7,500 bases of DNA from an uncultured Chloroflexota bacterium (GTDB taxonomy: Bacteria > Chloroflexota > Dehalococcoidia > CAUJGQ01), in contig CALFMN010000201.1 of assembly GCA_937879875.1 (NCBI GenBank), positions 1-7,500 of the forward strand. The letters are read 5' to 3'. Below the pieces are notes generated by a model that was given only the letters and a program-made list of their open reading frames with translations, had not been told where the DNA came from and did no database searches. Position 1 is the stretch's first letter. Each line of letters begins with the position of its first letter. The position numbers were made by a program, and so were the translations under genes. Shown here piece by piece: positions 1 to 5,361 of the stretch.

Positions 1-33
1 TCGTCGGCAGCGTCAGATGTGTATAAGAGACAG
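1..33 (+). other. Untrimmed Nextera/Tn5 sequencing adapter
   Basis: All 33 bases match the Illumina Nextera Read 1 transposase adapter. Bases 15-33 are the 19-bp Tn5 mosaic end AGATGTGTATAAGAGACAG. This is library-preparation sequence, not genome and not a resident Tn5. The contig therefore ends here because a read with its adapter was assembled, and native sequence begins at base 34. Confidence 0.98.
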
Positions 34-40
34 CCCCCGG

Positions 41-68
41 CCCCTTCCCCCAATAATAGGGGAAGGGG
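41..68. repeat. Perfect 10-bp inverted repeat (hairpin)
   Basis: CCCCTTCCCC (41-50) pairs perfectly with GGGGAAGGGG (59-68) around the 8-nt loop CAATAATA. A similar core lies at 214-234 in the opposite orientation, which suggests a dispersed intergenic repeat rather than a one-off terminator. No T-run follows on either strand. Confidence 0.75.
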
Positions 69-123
69 AGATCCTTGGACGCTGCGATTGGGGCTGAAGG
101 CGGGACCGAGAGGCCACCGGTAG

Positions 124-160
124 GGGCGCACGGCGTGCGCCCTTCGCGCCGCACGGCGCG
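124..160 (-). terminator. Two tandem G+C-rich stem-loops downstream of the permease operon
   Basis: The first stem is GGGCGCAC (124-131) with GTGCGCCC (135-142) and a 3-nt loop. The second is CGCGCC (145-150) with GGCGCG (155-160) and loop GCAC. They lie about 160 nt past the last permease stop, in the direction of leftward transcription. Neither has a following T-run, so an intrinsic terminator role is only plausible. They could equally stabilise the mRNA 3' end or belong to the repeat cluster. Confidence 0.35.
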
Positions 161-213
161 ACCAACAGCGTTCCGCTAACCCGACGCCGCCCAGATCGCT
201 CCAGCCAGGATCG

Positions 214-234
214 CCCTTCCCCTGGTATTGGGGG
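214..234 (-). repeat. Degenerate inverted copy of the 41-68 hairpin
   Basis: Read on the plus strand this is CCCTTCCCC, then TGGTATT, then GGGGG. It closely resembles the reverse complement of 41-68, where CCCCTTCCCC is followed by TATTATT and GGGGGAAGGGG. The right arm is incomplete, so the copy no longer folds as well. Two related elements in opposite orientation about 150 bp apart suggest a small palindromic repeat family. Confidence 0.45.
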
Positions 235-244
235 CCAGAGCGCG

Positions 245-294
245 GCGCAACCGTCGGAGACTTCAGATGACCGCAGCGCAACCGTCGGAGACTT
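245..294. repeat. 19-bp direct repeat, two copies, 31-bp period
   Basis: GCGCAACCGTCGGAGACTT occurs exactly at 245-263 and 276-294, separated by 12 nt. Two copies without regular further units are not enough for a CRISPR array, and no cas gene is nearby. The repeat ends about 25 bp beyond the last permease stop codon. Confidence 0.8.
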
Positions 295-319
295 TTGACG
301 CGGGGGATGGGGGCCGGAC

Positions 320-1252
320 TCAGCGCAGATGCCGCAGCCGCGGGTCGAGCGCGTCGCGCAGCCAGTCGCCGAACAGGTTCGCCACCAGCGACACCGTGAC
401 GATCGCGAGGCCGGGCAACGTTACCAGCCACCAGGCGACGGTGATGAAGTTGTTGCCGCCGGATACCATCGTGCCCCAGGACGGCGTGGTCACCGGCACG
501 CCGACGCCGAGGAAGCTGAGCGCCGCCTCGATCAGGATCACGGTCGAGATGTGCAACGTCGCCAGCACCGTCACCGTGTTGACCAGGTTCGGCAGCAGGT
601 GCCGCCGCACGATCCAGACGTCGCCCGCTCCCACGGCGCGCGCCGCCAGCACAAAGTCCCGCTCGCGCAGGCCCAGCGTCTCGCCGCGCACAATGCGTGC
701 GTAGCCGACCCAGCCCCAGCCGACGATCACGATCAGCACGTTGCGCAGCGATGGCCCCAGCACGGCCGCCAGCAGAATGGCGAAGAGGATCGGCGGCAAG
801 GCGAGCTGCACATCCACCAGCCGCATCAGCAGCACGCCCACTGTGCGGGAGCGATAGCCCGCCAGCAGCCCTAGCAGGGTGCCGAGCACGACGGACGCCG
901 GCACTGACACCGCCACGACGATCAGCGAGATGCGGGCGCCGTACATCAGCCGGCTCAGCTCGTCGCGGCCCAGGCTATCGGTGCCCAGGGGATGTGCCCA
1001 CGCGCCGCCGGCCTGCCAGACCGGGGGATGCAGGCGATTGACGAGCTTCTGCGCCGCCGGATCGTAGGGCGCGATCAGCGGTGCGAACAGCCCCGCGCCG
1101 ACGAACAGCACGAGCACGGCCGTGTAGACGGCAAGCGCGTAGGGTCGACGCATGCGGGCTGAGCGCCCACGCTCGGCCAGCTCGGCCTCGGTGAGCGGCG
1201 CGGCATCGGCGCAGACGAGGGCGCTTTCGCTTTGCAGATTAGCCACGCGCAT
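320..1252 (-). CDS. ABC transporter permease, DppC/OppC type
   Basis: This 310-residue inner-membrane permease is half of the channel of a peptide/nickel-family importer. A hydrophilic N-terminus of about 38 residues precedes the first membrane segment (about 39-62). The DppC-type motif at 87-110 contains HPLGTDSLGRDELS. Further membrane helices lie at about 112-132, 150-166, 170-186, 226-250 and 275-293. The cytoplasmic EAA loop, which docks the ATPase, is at about 199-230 (DFVLAARAVGAGD, then RRHLLPN). The family-typical EAALSFLGVG and PSWG follow at 242-260, and the C-terminus is LFGDWLRDALDPRLR. The ATG has a GAGGG only 3-4 nt upstream, a short spacing. The gene lies 67 nt after the DppB-type permease and is last in the operon. 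Substrate cannot be told from the permease. Confidence 0.93.
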   Translation of the reverse strand: MRVANLQSESALVCADAAPLTEAELAERGRSARMRRPYALAVYTAVLVLFVGAGLFAPLIAPYDPAAQKLVNRLHPPVWQAGGAWAHPLGTDSLGRDELSRLMYGARISLIVVAVSVPASVVLGTLLGLLAGYRSRTVGVLLMRLVDVQLALPPILFAILLAAVLGPSLRNVLIVIVGWGWVGYARIVRGETLGLRERDFVLAARAVGAGDVWIVRRHLLPNLVNTVTVLATLHISTVILIEAALSFLGVGVPVTTPSWGTMVSGGNNFITVAWWLVTLPGLAIVTVSLVANLFGDWLRDALDPRLRHLR

Positions 1253-1319
1253 CGCCCTCGCGCATGCTCGATACGCGCTTCGCGGCGGGCCGGCGCGCGG
1301 CCGGTGCGGATGCCATCGC

Positions 1320-2249
1320 TTACAGCGCTCCCTGCACGCGCGGGTCGATCAAACGGTAGGAGAGATCGACCAGCATATTGGCGAGCACGATCGCCGTCGC
1401 GGTCAGCAACACGCCGACCTGCACGACCGGGTAGTCCGCACTCTGAATCGACTGGATCAGCAGCCGGCCCATCCCCGGCCAGGCGAAGACCGTCTCCACG
1501 ACGATCGTGCCGGCGAAGACGAGGCCGACCTGGATGCCAAGGATCGTGACCACGGGCATCAGCGCATGCCGCAGCGCGTGCCGCAGGATCACGCGGCGCT
1601 CCGGCAGCCCCTTCGCCCGCGCCGTGCGCACGAAGTCGGCCCCCAGCACGTCCAGCATGCCGGAACGGGTGAGGCGCGTGATCGCAGCAGAGCTGACCGC
1701 GCCCAGCGTGAAGGCGGGCAGGATCAGGTGCGAGAGGCCGCCGGTGCCGCCCGTGGGCAGCCAGCCCAGCTTCACCGAAAACAGCAGCACGAGCATGATG
1801 CCGAGCCAGAAGTTGGGCACGGCCTGGCCGAGCAGCGCGAACAGCCGCGCCGCCCCGTCGAGCACGGTGCCGCGTTTCATCGCGGCCAGCACACCGGCGG
1901 GCACGCCAAGCAGCACCGCGAGCGCCAGCGCGCTGACCGACAGTTCGAGCGTGGCGGGCAGGCGGACCTTCACCTCGTTCACCGCGGGCTGGCCCGTGCG
2001 GAACGAGGTACCCAGGCGCAGCTCGGCCACATCGCGCATGTAGCGGGCATACTGCTCGTAGAGCGGGTCATTCAGCCCCAACTCACCCTTCAGCCGGTGG
2101 ATATCGGCCTGCGTGGCGCTCATCGGCGCCAGCACCGTCACCGGGTCGCCGACCATGCGCGTGACGACGAACACGGCCGAGAGCACGATCCAGACGACGA
2201 CCGCCGACTGCACCGCCCGCAGACCGACCGCGACCCAGAAGTTCTGCAT
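1320..2249 (-). CDS. ABC transporter permease, DppB/OppB type
   Basis: This 309-residue permease is the partner of the downstream DppC-type protein. A first membrane helix lies at about 9-30, then a long extracytoplasmic loop with the family-typical LGLNDPLYEQYARY (57-70) and LGTSF (79-83). Further helices lie at about 103-124, 135-157, 177-195, 233-255 and 276-299. The EAA loop at 205-236 reads DFVRTARAKGLPERRVILRH and then NALMP-like HALMP. The C-terminus YRLIDPRVQ is also typical. Length is normal for the family. The ATG is 6 nt beyond the TAG of the crotonase gene with only a weak GGGAAA upstream, so translation is probably coupled to that gene. Subfamily is clear and substrate is unknown. 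Confidence 0.94.
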   Translation of the reverse strand: MQNFWVAVGLRAVQSAVVVWIVLSAVFVVTRMVGDPVTVLAPMSATQADIHRLKGELGLNDPLYEQYARYMRDVAELRLGTSFRTGQPAVNEVKVRLPATLELSVSALALAVLLGVPAGVLAAMKRGTVLDGAARLFALLGQAVPNFWLGIMLVLLFSVKLGWLPTGGTGGLSHLILPAFTLGAVSSAAITRLTRSGMLDVLGADFVRTARAKGLPERRVILRHALRHALMPVVTILGIQVGLVFAGTIVVETVFAWPGMGRLLIQSIQSADYPVVQVGVLLTATAIVLANMLVDLSYRLIDPRVQGAL

Positions 2250-2255
2250 CGGCTG

Positions 2256-3032
2256 CTATTTCCCTGCGAACCGGGGCTCGCGGCGCTCGCGCCAGGCTAG
2301 CCGAGCCTCAGCCGCGTCGTCGGTGCGTCGGGCGAAGCTCTGCATGAAGGCCATGTGCCGGAGATCGCCGTCCATTTCGCGCAGGTAGGCGCGGTTGAGC
2401 CCATCTTTGATGTAGCCGTAGGTGTGCGTGGGGCCGGCGGCGAGGCGCTCGGCCAGCGCGTTGACGTCTGCATCGAGGCAACCCGGCGCCGATACCTGCG
2501 AGATCAGGCCGAGGCGCAGCGCGTCCTGAGCGGAGACGTGCCCGCCCTCGAACAGCAGCCGCGTCGCCTCTTTGAGGCCCACGTGCGCCGGCAGCAGCAC
2601 CATGCCCGCGGCGATCGCGCGCTTGACGAACACCAGGCCGATCTCCGCCGCGCTGTCCGCCACGGCGTAGTCCGCCCCCAGCGCAATCTCCGCACCGGCG
2701 CCGAGGCAGTAGCCGTGGATCTGCGCGATCACCGGCCGAGGCACGCGGCGCAGTGCCGCCTGGAAGCGGTAGTAGTGCGAGCTGGCGGCGTAGGTCAGCG
2801 GGTCGGCCGGATCATGCCCGGTGGGCGGCGATGCAGAGCCAGCGCCAATGTCGTCGCCGGCGCAGAAGGCGCGGCCGGCGCCGGCGATTACGAGCACGCG
2901 GACGTCGGGCTTGAAACCCTCCGTCTCGAGTGCCTCGATCAGCAGGTTGCCCAGCTCGCGGTTCAGTGCGTTGAGCTTTTCGGGCCGGTTCAAGGTAATC
3001 CTCGTGATCGGGCCGCGCTCGACCGTCAGCAT
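2256..3032 (-). CDS. Enoyl-CoA hydratase/isomerase-family (crotonase-fold) protein
   Basis: A 258-residue cytoplasmic crotonase-superfamily protein, the usual length for the family. Visible landmarks are the N-terminal beta strand with LNRPEKLNALN (14-24), the first oxyanion-hole segment AFCAGDD (55-61), and the second segment HGYCLGAGAEIALGAD (106-121). E115 lies where mammalian hydratase has catalytic Glu144. VSAQDALRLGLISQV (166-180) is also typical. By hand alignment the position of the second catalytic Glu (Glu164) is F135, within EIGLVFVKR, so a standard syn-hydration is uncertain; isomerase or another acyl-CoA reaction is possible. I chose the ATG at 3032 because AAGGA lies 7 nt upstream. 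A longer reading to 3209 gives an Arg-rich extension overlapping the upstream gene. It sits in the transporter operon, 73 nt after the binding-protein gene and 6 nt before the permease. Confidence 0.9.
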   Translation of the reverse strand: MLTVERGPITRITLNRPEKLNALNRELGNLLIEALETEGFKPDVRVLVIAGAGRAFCAGDDIGAGSASPPTGHDPADPLTYAASSHYYRFQAALRRVPRPVIAQIHGYCLGAGAEIALGADYAVADSAAEIGLVFVKRAIAAGMVLLPAHVGLKEATRLLFEGGHVSAQDALRLGLISQVSAPGCLDADVNALAERLAAGPTHTYGYIKDGLNRAYLREMDGDLRHMAFMQSFARRTDDAAEARLAWRERREPRFAGK

Positions 3033-3039
3033 CCCGCTA

Positions 3040-3044
3040 TCCTT
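3040..3044 (-). promoter_or_regulatory. Ribosome binding site deciding the crotonase start
   Basis: On the minus strand AAGGA is followed by 7 nt and then ATG at 3032. This supports the 258-residue reading over any longer one, because no comparable site serves a start near 3209. Confidence 0.7.
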
Positions 3045-3055
3045 GCAGTTCACAC

Positions 3056-3082
3056 CGGCGCACGGCGCCGCGCCGTGCGCCG
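3056..3082 (-). terminator. 12-bp perfect stem-loop between binding-protein and crotonase genes
   Basis: CGGCGCACGGCG (3056-3067) pairs perfectly with CGCCGTGCGCCG (3071-3082) around a 3-nt loop. It starts 23 nt past the binding-protein stop and ends just upstream of the crotonase ribosome binding site. No T-run follows leftward, so it is more likely an attenuator or an mRNA 3'-end protector than a full terminator. Such elements are known to raise binding-protein levels over permease levels in other importer operons, as with malE. That role here is inferred. Confidence 0.6.
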
Positions 3083-3105
3083 CGGCCGGGTCGTGCAGCC
3101 GTCGC

Positions 3106-4857
3106 CTACGCCGGCACCTGGATGTTCCAGTATTCCGGTACTGACAGCACCTTGCCGTAGAACGACCAGTTGAGCTTGTCGCGGGCGACCACGACCGTGA
3201 CCGGCTCATAGAGGAAGATGCACAGCGCGTCTTCGTAGAACTTGCTGATGATCTGGCCGAGCAACTGTTTGCGTGCCGTTGGGTCGAACGCCTGCTCGCT
3301 CTGCTCGATCAGCGCGTCCAGACCAAGCTGCGGGTCCGAGGAGAAGGTGTAGGCGCCGGTGCTGTGGTAGTTGTAGCGGAAGTTCGGCCCCGGATCGGGA
3401 CCGCCGGCCATACCGAAGAAGGTGAGGCCGTAGTTCTTATGTGTTTTGACGTTCGTTGTGGTGATCTGATACTGCTGCGAGACGATCTTGCTGCGAATGC
3501 CGGCGTCCTTGAGGTATCCGGCGACTGCCTGCACCACCTGCTCCGTGTTGGGCCAGCGGCCGATCGGGTAGAAGAGGTTGGTGTCGATGCCGTTGGCGAA
3601 GCCGGCCGCCGCCAGCAGTTGCTTCGCCTGCTTCGGGTCGTAGGGGAAGCGCTTCGCGGGCAGGTCGGCCGGGAAGCCGAACGAGTCGAGCGCGGAGCCG
3701 AACGTGGCTTTCTCCTTGCCCGTCAGCACGGTCTTGATGATCGTGTCGAGATCGACCGCCATGTTGGCCGCCTGGCGCACGCGCAGATCGAGGAAGGGGT
3801 TGGGCTGGTCGGAGTCGGGGTCTTTGGCGATCGTTGTATCGGGGCGGATATACATCGGCTGGTCGCCCGGCAGATAGTACACCTTGAACCCGGACTTGCC
3901 TTCCCACGAGCGTGCGAGGTCAGAACTGACGTTGTGCGCCATGTCGATCTCGCCCTTTTCCAGGGCCGCCATGCGGTCGTTGTCCTGCGGGATCACGCGC
4001 TGCACGAGCTTCGCCACGTACGGCAGGCGCGGTGCGTACTGTTGGTCGCGCGCGTAGAAGAAGTCGTCGAAGCGGTCGCTGCGCAGCTCCGCGTCCGGCG
4101 TGCGCGAGCTGAACTTGAACGGCCCCCAGCCCACCGGCTTGGCGGCGAAGTCCGTATCGCCCGTCTGCGTGACGTAGTTCTTCGGCACCAGAAAGAGCGT
4201 AGCGGCGATCTGGCCGGGCAGGGTCACGTCCGGATGCGTCATGCCGACGTTGAGCGTCATCTCATCGACGACGTTGAGGCCGGCCACGGTCTGGAAGTTG
4301 CCGGCGATGCCGCTCTGGAACTTCGGGTTGTAGGCGGCCTTGCCCAGCGCCCGCTCGAAATTGAACTTGAGCTGATCGGCGTTGAGCAGCTCGCCGTTGT
4401 GGAACTTGATGTCGGGCTTGACTTTGAGCTGCAACGCCGTCGGCGGCGCATCGGGCGTGGCCCGCACCCAGCTCCAGTCGAGGGCGTAGCTCTTCACCTC
4501 TGAGGTGTTCGGGTCCACCGTCAGCGGCGTGGGGAAGTGCGTCGCCGTGTTGGGCCAGTTGCCGCCGCCCGTGCCGGCCAGCGACTGCGGGTCCATGCTG
4601 CCGACATCTGAACCGATGCCGCTGGTCAGCGTCGCGTTGAGGTTGACCTTGCCCGCGGGCAGGCTGCCGGCGGCGCCCGGCGAGGCCGCGGCGCTGGGCG
4701 CCTTCGGGGCGGTGTTGCTGCTGGACCTGGTATTGCCGCCGCAGGCGACGAGCGCCTGGCCGGCGAAGGCGAGGCCGCCGGTGGCGGCGATGCTCAGCAG
4801 GCGCCGCCGCGGCAGCCGCGCCCGCGATCCTGTTTGGCGCGCATTCTGCGAATACAC
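3106..4857 (-). CDS. Extracellular solute-binding lipoprotein, family 5 (peptide/nickel type)
   Basis: A 583-residue binding protein that would capture solute outside the membrane for the two downstream permeases. The N-terminus has a Tat-like RRRLL (17-21), a hydrophobic stretch (22-37) and a lipobox LVAC with Cys39, so it should be exported, probably folded, and lipid-anchored. A low-complexity Ser/Ala/Pro linker (43-68) follows. The SBP_bac_5 fold runs from about 75 to 583. It shows IKFHNGELLNADQLKFNFERA (150-170 region), PVGWGPFKF (241-249), the helix with RVRQAANMAVD (359-369) and DPKQAKQLLAAAGF (407-420). Length is at the long side of the family. The start is GTG, chosen because AGGAGG lies 4 nt upstream. 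Family and localisation are clear. The ligand could be peptide, sugar, or another small molecule and cannot be read from sequence. Confidence 0.94.
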   Translation of the reverse strand: MYSQNARQTGSRARLPRRRLLSIAATGGLAFAGQALVACGGNTRSSSNTAPKAPSAAASPGAAGSLPAGKVNLNATLTSGIGSDVGSMDPQSLAGTGGGNWPNTATHFPTPLTVDPNTSEVKSYALDWSWVRATPDAPPTALQLKVKPDIKFHNGELLNADQLKFNFERALGKAAYNPKFQSGIAGNFQTVAGLNVVDEMTLNVGMTHPDVTLPGQIAATLFLVPKNYVTQTGDTDFAAKPVGWGPFKFSSRTPDAELRSDRFDDFFYARDQQYAPRLPYVAKLVQRVIPQDNDRMAALEKGEIDMAHNVSSDLARSWEGKSGFKVYYLPGDQPMYIRPDTTIAKDPDSDQPNPFLDLRVRQAANMAVDLDTIIKTVLTGKEKATFGSALDSFGFPADLPAKRFPYDPKQAKQLLAAAGFANGIDTNLFYPIGRWPNTEQVVQAVAGYLKDAGIRSKIVSQQYQITTTNVKTHKNYGLTFFGMAGGPDPGPNFRYNYHSTGAYTFSSDPQLGLDALIEQSEQAFDPTARKQLLGQIISKFYEDALCIFLYEPVTVVVARDKLNWSFYGKVLSVPEYWNIQVPA

Positions 4858-4861
4858 GTTG

Positions 4862-4867
4862 CCTCCT
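4862..4867 (-). promoter_or_regulatory. Ribosome binding site for the GTG start of the binding protein
   Basis: A full AGGAGG on the minus strand is followed by CAAC and the GTG at 4857. The 4-nt spacing is short, but the match is strong and no nearby ATG competes. Confidence 0.75.
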
Positions 4868-4936
4868 CGCTTGTTTCGGCCGGAGCCGCCGAATCTCAGC
4901 GGATTGCGGCGTGCCGGCGGTGCGCTGACGAAGGAG

Positions 4937-4964
4937 ATTATACCCGTCCGTATGGCGATGTCGA
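4937..4964 (-). promoter_or_regulatory. Sigma70-type promoter for the transporter operon
   Basis: On the minus strand TCGACA (4959-4964) is followed by a 16-nt spacer and a perfect TATAAT (4937-4942). This is one mismatch from the -35 consensus and none from the -10. Transcription would start near 4930, giving a leader of about 72 nt before the GTG at 4857. It lies in the correct place and orientation for the binding-protein operon. Confidence 0.65.
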
Positions 4965-5111
4965 TGGGCCGATTACGGGCAACTCGATCCGATTGCCGGC
5001 CACGACGCAGGACCGAGCGGCGGCACGTCGACGGTGTCCCGCAACGGTCAAGCTGGCGCGCGCCGCCCGCGGCAACATGGCAGTCGCCGGCGCGTAACCT
5101 AACTTTTACAC

Positions 5112-5121
5112 GGTAATTACC
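5112..5121. promoter_or_regulatory. 10-bp palindrome upstream of the phaC promoter
   Basis: GGTAATTACC is a perfect palindrome ending 9 bp before the -35 box of the phaC promoter, in an A+T-rich patch (5101-5130) inside otherwise G+C-rich DNA. It could be an activator site, part of an UP-like element, or chance. Confidence 0.35.
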
Positions 5122-5130
5122 TGAAAAAGC

Positions 5131-5159
5131 TTGACACGCGGGGCCGGTCTTGGTACTGT
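5131..5159 (+). promoter_or_regulatory. Sigma70-type promoter of phaC
   Basis: A perfect TTGACA (5131-5136), a 17-nt spacer and TACTGT (5154-5159) form the core. The -10 matches at its first, second and last positions and is preceded by TG at 5151-5152, the extended -10 arrangement. A-rich sequence lies just upstream. The predicted transcription start is near 5166. Confidence 0.7.
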
Positions 5160-5177
5160 GTTCGTGAAATCACGAAC
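5160..5177. promoter_or_regulatory. 18-bp dyad, probable repressor operator over the phaC start site
   Basis: GTTCGTG-AAAT-CACGAAC is a perfect inverted repeat with 7-bp arms. It begins directly after the -10 box and spans about -6 to +12 of the predicted transcript. This placement is typical of a dimeric repressor that blocks initiation. No regulator gene is visible nearby, and I do not recognise the motif as that of a named family. Confidence 0.6.
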
Positions 5178-5361
5178 GAACTCACAGGGTCGGCAGGGAC
5201 GCCGCCGCGCGCTTCTCCACCCCGGTCACCACGCTCCTTTGCCCCCTCGGCGATTCCCCAGCGTTTGTGATCCGTCAACCCCGCGATCGCAGACGGGCTG
5301 CCCCCGTGTGGGCGCCCCGTTCACCGGCAGGCCGCCAGCAGCACCCGAAGGAGAACCCGGA
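5178..5361 (+). other. phaC 5' leader
   Basis: The predicted transcript start (about 5166) to the phaC ATG is about 196 nt, long for a bacterial leader. The frame is open back to 5131, but the implied extension is Arg/Pro-rich, has no good ribosome binding site and would start inside the -35 box, so I treat it as untranslated. A weak 5-bp stem (ACGGG 5293-5297 with CCCGT 5303-5307) is present. No known riboswitch is recognised. Confidence 0.4.
5348..5353 (+). promoter_or_regulatory. Ribosome binding site deciding the phaC start
   Basis: AAGGAG lies 8 nt before the ATG at 5362. The strong match and normal spacing favour this start over any upstream reading in the same open frame. Confidence 0.85.

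Noticed and set aside
1..33. Tn5 transposon end
   Set aside because: The mosaic end is present only as part of the full Nextera adapter at the extreme contig end. There is no transposase, cargo or target duplication.
245..294. CRISPR array
   Set aside because: There are only two repeat units with a 12-nt spacer and no cas genes, so it does not fit an array.
228..704. Plus-strand 158-residue frame at the contig end
   Set aside because: It runs through the direct repeats and then antisense to the DppC-type permease. The product is Arg/Ser/Thr-rich and unfamiliar.
1152..2300. Plus-strand 382-residue frame
   Set aside because: It lies antisense to the two permease genes, with an Arg/His/Gln-rich product of no recognisable fold. 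This is a shadow frame typical of G+C-rich DNA.
3033..3209. 59-residue N-terminal extension of the crotonase
   Set aside because: It overlaps the binding-protein gene in another frame, is Arg/Ser-rich and unlike the family. The ATG at 3032 has its own ribosome binding site and gives the normal length.
3364..4503. Plus-strand 379-residue frame
   Set aside because: It is antisense to the binding-protein gene. The Arg/Val/Glu repeats reflect complementary codon bias and there is no ribosome binding site.
5131..5361. 77-residue N-terminal extension of PhaC
   Set aside because: Its TTG start is inside the -35 box, the residues are low-complexity, and a strong AAGGAG lies before the ATG at 5362.
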